64,000 bases of DNA from Chloroflexota bacterium (GTDB taxonomy: Bacteria; Chloroflexota; Anaerolineae; UBA4142): assembly GCA_016219275.1 (NCBI GenBank), contig JACRBM010000028.1, positions 1-64,000 on the forward strand, given 5' to 3'. Position 1 is the stretch's first letter. Every line of letters starts with the position of its first letter. Positions 35,035-44,084 of the stretch are shown here, piece after piece. A model generated the notes under the pieces. That model was not told the origin of the DNA. It searched no databases and was given only the letters and a program-made list of their open reading frames with translations. Made by a program: the position numbers and the translations under genes.

Positions 35035-36450
35035 TTAATTCGGCGGCGGACCACTCGGACCACCCAGACCTGGGATGCCAGTGCTGCCCGTACTCGTCGT
35101 CGTCTTGGTCGTCGTTTGATTGATCACGACCACGTCGCCTTCTTGCACGCCGTTCATGATTTCAACATACGAGTCATTCGACAGCCCGATGGTCACAACC
35201 TTTTGAGCGGTTTGATCTTTTTGTTGCACAGTTACTACTTTTTGATTGCTCTTGGTGCTGATGGCGCGCGTCGGGACGAGCAGAACATTGTCGCGTTGTT
35301 CGACGATGATGTTCAGGTTCGCGGTCATACCGGGTTTTACCGTGCTGTCGGGATCCGTCATTTCCAGTGTGATGGAATAATTCACCACACCCGATGTGAC
35401 CGTGCCGACCGGACTGATCGCCGTGACCTTTGCTTGGTACGTTTTGCCGGTCAACGCATCGAGCGTGACCTGCGCCGGGTTGCCGATTTTGATTTTGGGC
35501 AAGTCCACTTCGGCAATCGAGACTTTGATTTGTAGACGGTCGGTGTTGACGACCACGATGGCAGTGCTTTCACCCGCGGCGAAATCGCCTTTCTTGAAAT
35601 TCACGGCAGACACGACTCCATCAATCGGCGCGACGAGCGACACATTTTCCAAATTCGTTTTCGCCGTGTCCACCGCGATCTGCGCGTTATCGAGCGTGGC
35701 TTGCGCGACCTGGAGATTTGTCTCCAAATTCTTTTGCGCCTGTTCGAGCGCGACCTGGGCTTTGTCGTACGTCGCCTGTGCTTGCTTGAGCGAATTGTCG
35801 TTGATCGTCGCAGCAGTCATTTTATAATTCGCCAACGCCGATTGGTACTCAATCGTCGCGGATTGCAACGTCGCGGCTTCGGTCGTCATGCCCACATCGC
35901 CGCGCCATGCGATTTTGTTATAGTTGCCTTGCGCCTGTTGCAACGTGACGGTCGCCTTGTCCAGAGATGCTTTGGCGACGATGATCGAATTGGGGTTTTG
36001 CTCGGCGGACACTTTGGCGGCGTCGAGACTCGCCTTGGCGCTTGCCAATTCTGTTTGCGCGTTGCGCAGCGAAAAATTCAAATTGGCTTTCGTCTGCGCG
36101 TAACTTGCCGTCGCGCTCGCGAGATTGCTCTGCGCGGTCTTGAGCGCGAGTTCCAAGTCCGATGTTTCTTGTTGCATCAACAATTGGCTGGTCTTGACCA
36201 CGTCGCCGACCGCGACTTGTACCTTGGCGACGCGTCCGCTGTTTTTGAACGCGAGCGTGGACTGGTCTACCACCGAGACGTTGCCTGCCGCGCTCACGGT
36301 CGCGACAAGCGAACCGCGCTTGACTGTGGCGGTTTGAGTGGTGGTCTTGGCGGTGGTCGTGCTCGCCGATGTGCGTTGCCAGACGAAAAAGCCGGCGACG
36401 GCGAGCACGACGATCACGAGACTGGTGATGAGGATGATTCTGCGTTTCAT
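35035..36450 (-). CDS. MacA/HlyD-like efflux adaptor (membrane fusion protein)
   Basis: A 471-residue adaptor. One N-terminal helix (residues 4-24) anchors it outside the membrane. A biotinyl-lipoyl half (GSLVATVSAAGNVSVVDQ) is followed by a long helical hairpin (residues 90-260, rich in Ala, Gln, Lys and Leu), the second lipoyl half (VSLVAPIDGVVSAVNFKKGD) and a beta-barrel (VEVDL...VTLDA). The C-terminus ends in a Thr-rich then Gly/Pro-rich tail. It pairs with the ABC ATPase and permease downstream. The long hairpin is unusually extended for a Gram-positive-like cell envelope. Confidence 0.88.
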   Translation of the reverse strand: MKRRIILITSLVIVVLAVAGFFVWQRTSASTTTAKTTTQTATVKRGSLVATVSAAGNVSVVDQSTLAFKNSGRVAKVQVAVGDVVKTSQLLMQQETSDLELALKTAQSNLASATASYAQTKANLNFSLRNAQTELASAKASLDAAKVSAEQNPNSIIVAKASLDKATVTLQQAQGNYNKIAWRGDVGMTTEAATLQSATIEYQSALANYKMTAATINDNSLKQAQATYDKAQVALEQAQKNLETNLQVAQATLDNAQIAVDTAKTNLENVSLVAPIDGVVSAVNFKKGDFAAGESTAIVVVNTDRLQIKVSIAEVDLPKIKIGNPAQVTLDALTGKTYQAKVTAISPVGTVTSGVVNYSITLEMTDPDSTVKPGMTANLNIIVEQRDNVLLVPTRAISTKSNQKVVTVQQKDQTAQKVVTIGLSNDSYVEIMNGVQEGDVVVINQTTTKTTTSTGSTGIPGLGGPSGPPPN

Positions 36451-36770
36451 TGGTTATTCTCCTGAAAAAAATATGTTTGTTTCCGAACGACTCGGATAAA
36501 TTGCGCCGACTGTGTGTGCCGCGTGCGCGGCGTCGAACATGATCGAGAACCTGATGTGTTCGAATCTGAGGTGACTGGCTCCGGCGCAACCGAGTGATGG
36601 GCGTTAGTGATGCTTGCGGACAACAAGGCGAGCAACGCGATGCTGGTGCGATCGGATGGTATGGTCAAGTGTGTTTCCCTCTTGATGTGATTCGCTTATG
36701 TGCCTGCGTTTGATTTCTGCTGAGATTCTAGCCGATGCAACTTGGAATTTGCTAAAGCGCGATTAAAGAA

Positions 36771-36802
36771 ATGCTGAAAAATCTTGCGCGATTTCTCAGC
36801 AT
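36771..36802. promoter_or_regulatory. Hairpin or operator in AT-rich region
   Basis: ATGCTGAAAAATC (36771-36783) pairs with GATTTCTCAGCAT (36790-36802), with one mismatch and a 6-nt spacer. It sits in the most AT-rich part of the divergent region and may be an operator. Confidence 0.35.
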
Positions 36803-36966
36803 ATCTTTAGAATAAGACTAGTCCCTTTTCAACTGGCTGTGATGTAATACCGGTGGTCGCTGCCCAATGCCAAGTGCTCCAGTGCGAACGCTTGCTAAAG
36901 CGTACTCCTTTCGTGCTTTGTGCTATTTTGGGTTATAATCGAGCGCACCAAGGAAACGTGTACCTG

Positions 36967-37078
36967 ATGTGCAACTTCCAAATTGTCATTTCGAGGAGCG
37001 GGTTTTGCGACGAGAAATCTTGCCAGGCGCGGGTAAGAGATTTCTCGCTGCGCTCGAAATGACAAACAAGTTGCACAT
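36967..37078. mobile_element. 112-bp palindromic element (GTCATTTCGAG type)
   Basis: Outer arms ATGTGCAACTT (36967-36977) and AAGTTGCACAT (37068-37078) enclose inner arms GTCATTTCGAG...CGAGAAATCT and AGATTTCTCG...CTCGAAATGAC. The whole can fold into one long imperfect hairpin. I have seen similar GTCATTTCGAG...GAGAAATCT words as dispersed repeats in other genomes, so it is probably a miniature element. It lies 36 bp before the response regulator start. Confidence 0.65.
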
Positions 37079-37113
37079 TGCGTAACGTGTCTCTATTAAA
37101 TGGAGTTGGCGAG

Positions 37114-37812
37114 ATGGGAGAATTGAATCAGGCGCAAACATCATTGCGGATTTTGGCGGTGGACGACGAGCCGAACATCGTCGAGTTTTTGCGCGTGGGG
37201 CTGGGATACGAGGGATACCAGGTCGAGGTCGCGATGGATGGACGCGCGGCGTTGGATCGTTTGCGCCAAGAAGAATTTGACCTGGTTATTTTAGATGTCA
37301 TGTTGCCGGGGGTGGACGGCTTTGAAATATGCAAACGGATTCGCGCGAATAGCCGCGTGCCGATCTTGATGTTGACCGCGCGCGATGAAATTTCCGACCG
37401 CGTCACTGGGCTAGACCTCGGCGCGGACGACTATCTCATCAAACCGTTCAGCTTTGCCGAATTGCTCGCGCGGATACGCGCGATTCTGCGCGGACGCGGC
37501 GTTACGCAGGAACACGCGATTTTGCGCGCGGCGGACATTGCGCTCGACCGCGACGCGCACACCGTCGAACGCGCGGGGAATCCGATCACCTTGACCGCGA
37601 AAGAATTCGAGTTGCTCGAATTTTTCTTGACGCATCCGCGCCAAGTCTTTCGCCGCGATGTGATTCTCGATCGCGTGTGGGGTTATGATTTCGCCGGCGA
37701 CACGAATCTCGTGGACGTGCACATCGGTCACCTGCGCGACAAATTGGGCGACCGACCGCCGCAATTGCTTCGCACGGTGCGCGGCGTGGGTTATGTGTGG
37801 CGGGAGGATTGA
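37114..37812 (+). CDS. OmpR-family response regulator
   Basis: A 232-residue regulator. The receiver has VDDEPN, phospho-Asp in VILDVMLPGVDG (near residue 59), Thr in LTARDE and Lys in LIKPFSFAE. The winged-helix domain has ITLTAKEFELLEFFLTHPRQ and ends RTVRGVGYVWRED. It looks like MprA/CopR-type regulators. The ATG at 37114 follows GGAG; an upstream TTG inside the palindromic element is not credible. Its stop overlaps the kinase start by 1 nt. Confidence 0.93.
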   Translation: MGELNQAQTSLRILAVDDEPNIVEFLRVGLGYEGYQVEVAMDGRAALDRLRQEEFDLVILDVMLPGVDGFEICKRIRANSRVPILMLTARDEISDRVTGLDLGADDYLIKPFSFAELLARIRAILRGRGVTQEHAILRAADIALDRDAHTVERAGNPITLTAKEFELLEFFLTHPRQVFRRDVILDRVWGYDFAGDTNLVDVHIGHLRDKLGDRPPQLLRTVRGVGYVWRED

Positions 37813-39332
37813 TGCTGACACGTTGGAATGATCTATCGCTGCGATTGCGTCTTACGTTGCTCTATGTCGGACTGCTTACGATCTTGCTGGTGACGTTCGG
37901 CGCGTTTCTCTATTTCGATTCGCGCAACTTTATGATTTCGACGACGGCGTTTCGTTTGCAGGCGCTTGCTTTCAACTCGATGGGGCATCTGGTGCCGGGC
38001 GAGTCGCTCGTGCCGCCGCCGCCGCGCCAGATTCCAGACACGCGCGCGCCCATTACCGCGACTGTTGAATTCAGTCCGCCGCCATTCGAGATCGTCGCGC
38101 GCAATCTCGCGCGCGATCTGACGTGGCAGGATTACACGACGGTCATCTTGGATCAGAAGGGCGCGATCATCGCGGACGGGCGCGAGTACTCCGGGCAGAC
38201 CATACTCCCGGCACTTGCCCCAGGTTTACTCGCGCGCACGTGGGCAGGTGAAATGGCGACATCCATCACAACGGTGGCGGGACAAGAGATGCTCGTGGTG
38301 TTGATGCCGATTCATTATCCGCGGCGCGAGTCGCCGGTAGTGGGCGTGATCCAGATGACCAATCCGTTGGATTTTGTGGACCAAGTCCTGGGACGCCAAC
38401 GCGGGTTGATCTTGTTCGGTGTACTCGTGACCTTGTTTATCGGAACGATTGTGGGGTTGTGGCTCACCCAGACCGCGCTCACACCTTTGCGCGTGATGAT
38501 CGCAGTCTGTCGTCGCATTGCCGGCGGAGACCTGAGTCAGCGCGTCAATTTACCGCAACGCCGCGATGAAACCGGACAACTCGCGTCGGCGTTCGACGAA
38601 ATGGTCGCGCGCTTGGACGACGCGTTTACGACGCAACGTCAATTTGTCGCGGATGCGTCGCACGAATTGCGAACGCCGCTCACTGCGATCAGTGGATCGC
38701 TCGAAGTGCTCCTGCTCGCGCCGGAAGGCGATCCCGAAACGACGCGCCGCGTCCTGCACGGAATGCGTCGCGAGGTGCAACGCCTGACGCGTCTCGTCGC
38801 GGATTTGCTCACGCTGACGCGGCTCGATGCGCGGCGCGCGCCGAAGATGCAGATGCTCGATCTCGCCGCGCTCACGCGCGATGTGGTCGAAGGAATGCGG
38901 TCGCTCATCAAAAATCGTCAAGTTGTCGTCGAAGCGGAGGGAGCGGTCGAGGGATTTGGCGATGCAGATCAGTTGAAGCAGGTGTTTTACAATCTGTTGG
39001 ACAACGCGATTCACTCGACGGATGCCGAGACCGGTACGATCACTGTTCGCGTTCAAGGATTGGACGATGCCGTGCGCGTTGCCATCGCGGATAATGGGGC
39101 TGGGATTCCCGAGTCGGCGCGCGCGCGTGTGTTTGAGCGGTTTTATCGCGTGGACAAGGCGCGCACGCGTGCCGGTGGCGGCAGTGGCTTGGGGTTGTCC
39201 ATCGTTCGATCAATTGTGGAAGGACACGGGGGAACCATCGAGCCGGTCGAGAGCGACCTGGGACGCGGCACGACGATTCGATTTGTGTTGCCGCGCAAAC
39301 GTGTGGAGACGATTACGCCGCGGGAAGCGTGA
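37812..39332 (+). CDS. HisKA/HAMP sensor histidine kinase
   Basis: A 506-residue kinase: helix 1 (residues 11-35), an extracytoplasmic sensor of about 150 residues with a proline-rich start (VPPPPRQIPD), helix 2 (about 193-217), HAMP, the H-box FVADASHELRTPLTAISGS, and HATPase boxes N (NLLDNAIHSTDAE), G1 (DNGAGIP), F (FERFYRVDKARTRAGGG) and G2 (GLGLSIVRSIVEGHGG). GGGAGG lies before the ATG, which overlaps the regulator stop. Its last 20 bp overlap the end of convergent phoR. Confidence 0.93.
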   Translation: MLTRWNDLSLRLRLTLLYVGLLTILLVTFGAFLYFDSRNFMISTTAFRLQALAFNSMGHLVPGESLVPPPPRQIPDTRAPITATVEFSPPPFEIVARNLARDLTWQDYTTVILDQKGAIIADGREYSGQTILPALAPGLLARTWAGEMATSITTVAGQEMLVVLMPIHYPRRESPVVGVIQMTNPLDFVDQVLGRQRGLILFGVLVTLFIGTIVGLWLTQTALTPLRVMIAVCRRIAGGDLSQRVNLPQRRDETGQLASAFDEMVARLDDAFTTQRQFVADASHELRTPLTAISGSLEVLLLAPEGDPETTRRVLHGMRREVQRLTRLVADLLTLTRLDARRAPKMQMLDLAALTRDVVEGMRSLIKNRQVVVEAEGAVEGFGDADQLKQVFYNLLDNAIHSTDAETGTITVRVQGLDDAVRVAIADNGAGIPESARARVFERFYRVDKARTRAGGGSGLGLSIVRSIVEGHGGTIEPVESDLGRGTTIRFVLPRKRVETITPREA

Positions 39333-40473
39333 AGAAAAATATAGACCCTTTGCCTTCGACGCTCTCCGCCCAGATTTTTCCACCGTGCGCCTCGACGGTG
39401 TGCTTGGCAATCGCCAGACCCAGGCCGGTGCTCCGCAATTCACCCGCGCCGCGCGTGCGTGCGCGATCCACTTTGTAGAATCGCTCGAACACGCGCGGCA
39501 GATCGTTCGCGGAAATGCCGATGCCGGTATCGGCGACGGCGAAGCGCACATTGTCGCCGTCGCGTGTCGCACTAATTTCGATGCGACCGCGCGCATTCGT
39601 GAACTTGATCGCGTTGTGAATCAAGTTACCCAAGACTTTGCGAATGCCTTGCGCGTCGGCGAGCACGAGCATGTCCGCATCCACTGCGACATCCAGGTCA
39701 ATTCCTTTGCGCTCGGCTTGCGGGCGCAGCGAGTTTGCCGCTTCGTTTACCAACTCCACCGCGCGGGTCTCCATCAACTTGATCGGCGCGTGCCCCGATT
39801 CGATCAATGCCAGGTCCATCAACTCATCGGTCAGTTGCCGCAACAAATCAATCTGCGCCCGCATCTTGTCAAGCAAGTCGAACAGAAACGATTTGTCATT
39901 CATCGTTTCTGCGGTGATGGTTTCGACCAGGAGTTGCAGAGAGGTCACCGGCGTGCGTAATTCGTGCGAGATGTTCGCGACGAATTCGCGCCGCGCGCGA
40001 CCCAGCCGTTGCAACTCTGTGACCTCGTCTAGCCGAAGCAAAACCCGTGGATCGCTTGATGTGCCGATGGATTGCACGCGCACCGCAAACGCGCGTTCGC
40101 CTTTCGCGACGACTTGCTCGAGCGAGTCGGTCTTGCGCTGGAGTACTTCCGCCACCAACGGTTGGAGATCGTAGCCCCACGCGATTTCGCTCAACGGCTG
40201 TCCAATTCCATTCTCCACTCCGAGAAAAGAACGTGCGGCAGCGTTCAAAGAAATGATGCGCCCATCCTTGTTCAACAAAACGAATCCGTTCGTCGTGACG
40301 CTGTTCATCGCGACGAGCAGTTCGGTTTTTTTCGAGTGATGGAGTTCCTGTTCGTGCCACGCAGTCTCGACCTGGGTGAGACGCGCGGCTTGCGCGCGAT
40401 TCGTCCACGCGAGCGCGGCAATCGCGATGAGAGCGACGAGCAGAGCACCGAAAAGAAAAAACTCCATTCGCAT
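39313..40473 (-). CDS. phoR: PhoR-type sensor histidine kinase
   Basis: A 386-residue kinase with one N-terminal helix (residues 4-23), a PAS domain (NGFVLLNKDGRIISLNAAA, residues 60-150), H-box FVANISHELRTPVTSLQLL, and HATPase boxes NLIHNAIKFTNARG, DTGIGIS, FERFYKVDRART and GLGLAIAKHTVEAHGG. Its ATG overlaps the stop of phoB by 1 nt (TGATG). With phoB, the NAD pair, phoU and pst genes upstream on the same strand, it is the likely phosphate-limitation sensor. It has no extracytoplasmic domain, as in PhoR proteins that sense through PhoU and PstB. Confidence 0.9.
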   Translation of the reverse strand: MRMEFFLFGALLVALIAIAALAWTNRAQAARLTQVETAWHEQELHHSKKTELLVAMNSVTTNGFVLLNKDGRIISLNAAARSFLGVENGIGQPLSEIAWGYDLQPLVAEVLQRKTDSLEQVVAKGERAFAVRVQSIGTSSDPRVLLRLDEVTELQRLGRARREFVANISHELRTPVTSLQLLVETITAETMNDKSFLFDLLDKMRAQIDLLRQLTDELMDLALIESGHAPIKLMETRAVELVNEAANSLRPQAERKGIDLDVAVDADMLVLADAQGIRKVLGNLIHNAIKFTNARGRIEISATRDGDNVRFAVADTGIGISANDLPRVFERFYKVDRARTRGAGELRSTGLGLAIAKHTVEAHGGKIWAESVEGKGSIFFFTLPAA

Positions 40474-41144
40474 CAACCTGCGAAACGATAACCCAGCCCG
40501 CGCACTGTTTCAATGCGGCTAGGATTCGCCGGGTCGGTCTCGACTTTTTCACGCAAGCCGCGAATGTGCACGTCCACCGTGCGCGAGTCTCCCGAAAAAT
40601 CGTACCCCCAGATTCGCTGCAACAATAAATCGCGCGTGAGCACCGCGCCCTTGTGGCGAATCAATTCCGCGAGCAAATCAAATTCCTTGGGCGTCAGATT
40701 CAAACTTTCACCGCTTCGCCACGCGCGATGCCCGACCAGGTCGAGCGCCAGGTCGCCCGATTCGACTTTGGTCGTTGTCTCGTGTCCGCCGCGCCGCATC
40801 ACCGCGCGCAAGCGCGCGTACAGTTCGCCGAGCGCGAACGGCTTGACGATGTAATCGTCCGCGCCGCTATCCAGCCCGACGATGCGATCCACCTCGCCGC
40901 CGCGCGCGGTCAACAGCACGATCGGCACGTTCGATTCGCGGCGCAATGTGCGGCAAACGGACAAGCCATCCAGTTCGGGCAACATGATGTCGAGGATGAT
41001 CAGATCGGGTTTGTGTTCGCGCGCGAGGTTGAGCGCGGTAATGCCATCGCTCGCGCGCACCACGTCGTAACCTTCACGACCCAGGTTGTACGCCAGCGTC
41101 TCGAGCAAAGTTTGATCGTCTTCGACGAGCAGTAACTTGGTCAA
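40473..41144 (-). CDS. phoB: PhoB-type response regulator
   Basis: A 223-residue OmpR-family regulator with VEDDQTLLETLAYNLGREGYDV, phospho-Asp in LIILDIMLPELDG, LTARGGEVD, IVKPFALGELYARLRAVMRR and the C-terminal winged helix ending ETVRGLGYRFAG. The TTG at 41144, with GTGGAG about 9 nt upstream, is the preferred start. A longer frame from 41222 would overlap pncB and add 26 residues that do not belong to the fold. It probably controls the adjacent pst-phoU genes. Confidence 0.9.
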   Translation of the reverse strand: MTKLLLVEDDQTLLETLAYNLGREGYDVVRASDGITALNLAREHKPDLIILDIMLPELDGLSVCRTLRRESNVPIVLLTARGGEVDRIVGLDSGADDYIVKPFALGELYARLRAVMRRGGHETTTKVESGDLALDLVGHRAWRSGESLNLTPKEFDLLAELIRHKGAVLTRDLLLQRIWGYDFSGDSRTVDVHIRGLREKVETDPANPSRIETVRGLGYRFAG

Positions 41145-41157
41145 CGAACTACTCCAC

Positions 41158-42156
41158 TTACCGCGCCCACTCTTGCAATCTTGGATTCGGCATGATGCCG
41201 GGAATGCGTCCGCGTTTCGCAATCGGTTTGCCTTCGATCTCTTTCAAATCGCCGGTGAAATCAATCGGCGGCGCGCCGCTAATCGAACTGCCCACGCCAA
41301 AGCCATCCACCGGCGCGCCTTCGCGTTTGAATAGTTCGATGCGTTCCGCGTCCATCCCGCCGCTGACAAAAATCTTGACGCGCGGAAAGCCGGCTTGGTT
41401 GAGTCGCGCGCGCACTTCTTTCACCAGGTCAGGCGTCACGCGCCCGCGTTCCGATGGCGTGTCGAGGCGCACACCCCACAGCCGATCACCCAGCGCGGAC
41501 GCGACGCGCAATGCTTCTTCAGCTTCGTCGCGGAACGTGTCCACGAGCGCGGTGCGATTCACCTCCGGCGGCATCCACTTGTCGAATGCTTGGACCGCGC
41601 GCACCGTGTCGCCGAGAATCAAAATCAACGCGTGCGGCATCGTGCCGGAGGGTTGTTTCCCGGCGAGCCGCGCGCCCGCCGGCGTCGCGCACGTCGCACA
41701 CCCGCCGATGATCGCGGCGTACTCCATTTGCGCGGCGACGTTCGGATGGACGTGGCGCGCGCCGAATGAAATGATCGGGATCGGCGCGGCGGCTTCAACA
41801 ATTGCGTGCGCGGCGGTTGCCCAGCCGCTTTGCGATGCCAGGATACCCAGGAGCGCGGTTTCGTACAAGCCGAACGCCGAGTACGGCGCGCGAATTCGCA
41901 AGACGACTTGCTTGGTTTCCATCGCCGCACCTTCGGGTACGTGCCACACGCGTGCGTCGCGCGGCAACACCGCGTCGAGCAATTGCAACGCTTCGTTCAT
42001 CCCGCACAACAGCCCGGCGCGGGTCGGGAAAATTTCCATCGTCACGTCGGGGTCAATGCCTTCGCGGCGTAAAATTTCGCGCGTACGGTGGAAATAAATG
42101 TCGGCGGTATCGCCGGAAATAATCGCTTCAGAAATTGTCATCGTTCGATTCACCAT
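41158..42156 (-). CDS. pncB: Nicotinate phosphoribosyltransferase
   Basis: A 332-residue type II phosphoribosyltransferase that makes nicotinate mononucleotide from nicotinate and PRPP. Motifs include GLYETALLGILASQSGWATAA, PIISFGARHVHPN (catalytic His), SGTMPHALILILGDT and the phosphate-binding VFVSGGMDAERI ... DGFGVGSSISGAP. It starts 13 bp after the isochorismatase-like gene and ends 13 bp before phoB. The two genes make an NAD salvage pair placed between phoU and phoBR. Confidence 0.9.
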   Translation of the reverse strand: MVNRTMTISEAIISGDTADIYFHRTREILRREGIDPDVTMEIFPTRAGLLCGMNEALQLLDAVLPRDARVWHVPEGAAMETKQVVLRIRAPYSAFGLYETALLGILASQSGWATAAHAIVEAAAPIPIISFGARHVHPNVAAQMEYAAIIGGCATCATPAGARLAGKQPSGTMPHALILILGDTVRAVQAFDKWMPPEVNRTALVDTFRDEAEEALRVASALGDRLWGVRLDTPSERGRVTPDLVKEVRARLNQAGFPRVKIFVSGGMDAERIELFKREGAPVDGFGVGSSISGAPPIDFTGDLKEIEGKPIAKRGRIPGIMPNPRLQEWAR

Positions 42157-42169
42157 TTGGTCTAGAGTT

Positions 42170-43210
42170 TTACAAACTCCGCTTATCCAACCGAATCCCA
42201 TCCCAACTCGCGAGGGGATCTGTCGAACGAACGAGGCGCATGCCCGCGTCGGCAAAACGTTGGAACGCGGCATCGGCTTGGTCGGTGTAATCCATCACAC
42301 CCGGCACGACGACCGGCGAGGTGCAATCTTCGAGCAAGTACACTTTTTCGGCGAGGCGATGATCGTGGACGAGAATGTCGTCGAGCAAATCGGCAATCGT
42401 CCACGCGACGCAATGGCTCTTGGCTTCGCCGGCGATGAGCACCGCGTCGAATTGTTCGAGCTTGCGGAGAAATTTGTCGGTCTTGTCGGCGAGAGTTTGC
42501 CCGTCCGGTCCCTCCCGCACTTCGGGACCCAGCACCGAATAGTGTTCGGTAAACGGATGATCGCCTTTGACGTGGAAATCGGGTTGGCTCACGCGTGCGA
42601 CGCTGTGAAAGAAAACGGCTTCTTCGAATGCCGACACGAGCGCGTGACCGATGCCGCCCAGCAACGCGTGGTAGGGCCAGATAGTCAGATCGTACTTGCC
42701 TGCGCTTGCCAATTGTTGAACATAGTGTTCGAGCAAGCGTTGTCCTTGGTCGGCGCGAATGCCGAGCAAGGGCGCAAGCGCGGGATTGATTTTCCAAACG
42801 CCGCATCGAACCGCATCAGCCGAAACGAGTGTGAACGGTGCAGGATGTTCGCCTTGCTCGTTCACCAGGTAAATCGCGTGAAAGATTTGAATGGCTTGAT
42901 GCGTGTCCATCGTCGGCACGATTTCGGTGATCGCGCCCAGGTTGCGATAAATGAACTCGCACAGCCGGCGATTGTCGTCTATCGCGCCGGTGCCGGAGCG
43001 TCCGCCCACGTACAACTCGAACCCAGGAATGCAAAAGGTGTTTTGAACGTCAACCGCGACGAGACAAATCTTGAACGCATCGGCGGAAGCCGGCGCGAGA
43101 TGATATTGGCGCGCCCATTCGGCAGCTTCAACTGCGCGTTGTTCGTAAGGGACGCGCCAGACCTGACCAACCTGACCAACTTGAAAATGGGATGGGATGG
43201 GTAATTCCAT
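42170..43210 (-). CDS. Isochorismatase-fold hydrolase, probable nicotinamidase-like protein
   Basis: A 346-residue cysteine hydrolase. The core begins [14 protein letters not shown] (Asp), continues with [14 protein letters not shown] and ends with the catalytic Cys loop [20 protein letters not shown]. It is much longer than classic nicotinamidases (180-215 residues), with an insert of about 100 residues in the middle and an N-terminal extension. The adjacent nicotinate phosphoribosyltransferase makes nicotinamide deamidation the likely reaction. The metal-binding DxH pattern is consistent but not proven. Confidence 0.78.
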   Translation of the reverse strand: MELPIPSHFQVGQVGQVWRVPYEQRAVEAAEWARQYHLAPASADAFKICLVAVDVQNTFCIPGFELYVGGRSGTGAIDDNRRLCEFIYRNLGAITEIVPTMDTHQAIQIFHAIYLVNEQGEHPAPFTLVSADAVRCGVWKINPALAPLLGIRADQGQRLLEHYVQQLASAGKYDLTIWPYHALLGGIGHALVSAFEEAVFFHSVARVSQPDFHVKGDHPFTEHYSVLGPEVREGPDGQTLADKTDKFLRKLEQFDAVLIAGEAKSHCVAWTIADLLDDILVHDHRLAEKVYLLEDCTSPVVVPGVMDYTDQADAAFQRFADAGMRLVRSTDPLASWDGIRLDKRSL

Positions 43211-43237
43211 AACCGGCTCGTTCTCTTGTGCGATTCC

Positions 43238-43288
43238 TTCGACAGAATCCAGGTTTCTCCGAAGGGGAGAAACCTGGATTCTGTCGAA
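43238..43288. terminator. 23-bp perfect GGTTTC-core palindrome
   Basis: TTCGACAGAATCCAGGTTTCTCC (43238-43260) is exactly reverse-complemented at 43266-43288 with a 5-nt loop. It begins right after the phoU stop region (minus strand) and probably terminates phoU. It is the most perfect member of the palindrome family. Confidence 0.85.
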
Positions 43289-43292
43289 AGTG

Positions 43293-43967
43293 CTACTCGC
43301 TGATGACCTCTTCCGTATTCAATTCTTCCAGTCGCCCGGTTGCCGCGTAGATCACGCGCTCGCCGATGTTCGTGATGCGGTCGCCGATGCGTTCGAGATT
43401 GTGCGCGGCGAAGAGCAGGTTCATCGCGCGCGTCACCGTGCGTGCGTCTTCGAGCATAAACGTCAATAGCTCGCGAAAGATCTGTTTGTAGAGTTGATCA
43501 ATTTCATCGTCGCGAACGGCGACCGCGCGTCCCAGTTCGGCGTCGTTCCGCACGAACGCATCGAGCGCCTGCTTCAACATCGAGTCGCAAATATCCGCCA
43601 TGCGGGGGATATCAATCAACGGCTTGAGCAGCGGCTCATTCCCCATGTGAATCACAATCTCGCCGAGATTCTTGGAATGATCCGCGATCCGTTCCAGCTC
43701 GATCGCGATCAACAAGATCGAGAGAATTTCACGCAAGTCACTCGCCAGGGGTTGTTGCGTCGCGATCAATTCGTAGGATTGTTCTTCGATCACATAGCGC
43801 AGACGATTGATCTCCTTGTCGCGTTCGATGAGCGACTGCGCTAACACGCGGTCGCGCGTCTTGAGCGCCTCGACGCCATCCGCAATCGTGCGCGAGGTGA
43901 GCTGTCCCAGTTCGAGCAATTGATTTTTTAGGTTGGCGATTAATTTTTCAAAAGTATCGCGCGGCAT
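43293..43967 (-). CDS. phoU: Phosphate transport regulator PhoU
   Basis: A 224-residue all-helical protein made of two similar three-helix bundles. The metal-cluster motifs are E/DxxxD-like: [19 protein letters not shown] in half 1 and [18 protein letters not shown] in half 2. It links PstSCAB activity to PhoR signalling. It follows pstB after a tandem-repeat hairpin and ends at a 23-bp palindrome. Confidence 0.95.
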   Translation of the reverse strand: MPRDTFEKLIANLKNQLLELGQLTSRTIADGVEALKTRDRVLAQSLIERDKEINRLRYVIEEQSYELIATQQPLASDLREILSILLIAIELERIADHSKNLGEIVIHMGNEPLLKPLIDIPRMADICDSMLKQALDAFVRNDAELGRAVAVRDDEIDQLYKQIFRELLTFMLEDARTVTRAMNLLFAAHNLERIGDRITNIGERVIYAATGRLEELNTEEVISE

Positions 43968-43980
43968 AAGTCTCCTAGTG

Positions 43981-44082
43981 TCTAGTGCGATAGTGCGATA
44001 GTTCTATAGTGCGATAGTGCGATGGTTGAAGTTCGGAGGCGCGGCGACTATCGCACTATCGCACTATCGCACAATCCAACCA
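43981..44082. repeat. Tandem-repeat hairpin (TAGTGCGA octamers)
   Basis: Left arm: about five 8-bp units (TAGTGCGA, TAGTGCGA, TAGTTCTA, TAGTGCGA, TAGTGCGA) at 43983-44022. Right arm: CTATCGCA repeated three times and degenerate continuations at 44048-44080. The two arms are complementary. It lies between pstB and phoU. Confidence 0.85.
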
Positions 44083-44084
44083 AA

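Larger units (their letters stand above)
36451..37113. other. Large intergenic region between the efflux and two-component operons
   Basis: A 663-bp divergent region. No gene is supported; small frames inside it lie in repeats. It contains a near-perfect 13-bp hairpin (36771-36802), an AT-rich stretch (36700-36850) suited to promoters, and a 112-bp palindromic element (36967-37078) just before the response regulator. Confidence 0.6.

Noticed and set aside
36853-37062. 69-codon frame before the response regulator
   Set aside because: Most of it lies in the palindromic element; no ribosome site and no similarity to a protein.
41145-41222. 26-residue N-terminal extension of PhoB
   Set aside because: It would overlap pncB and precedes the receiver fold; TTG at 41144 is well spaced from GGAG.
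43981-44082. CRISPR array suggested by regular 8-bp repeats
   Set aside because: Units are too short, have no spacers, and form an inverted pair of arms. No cas genes are present.
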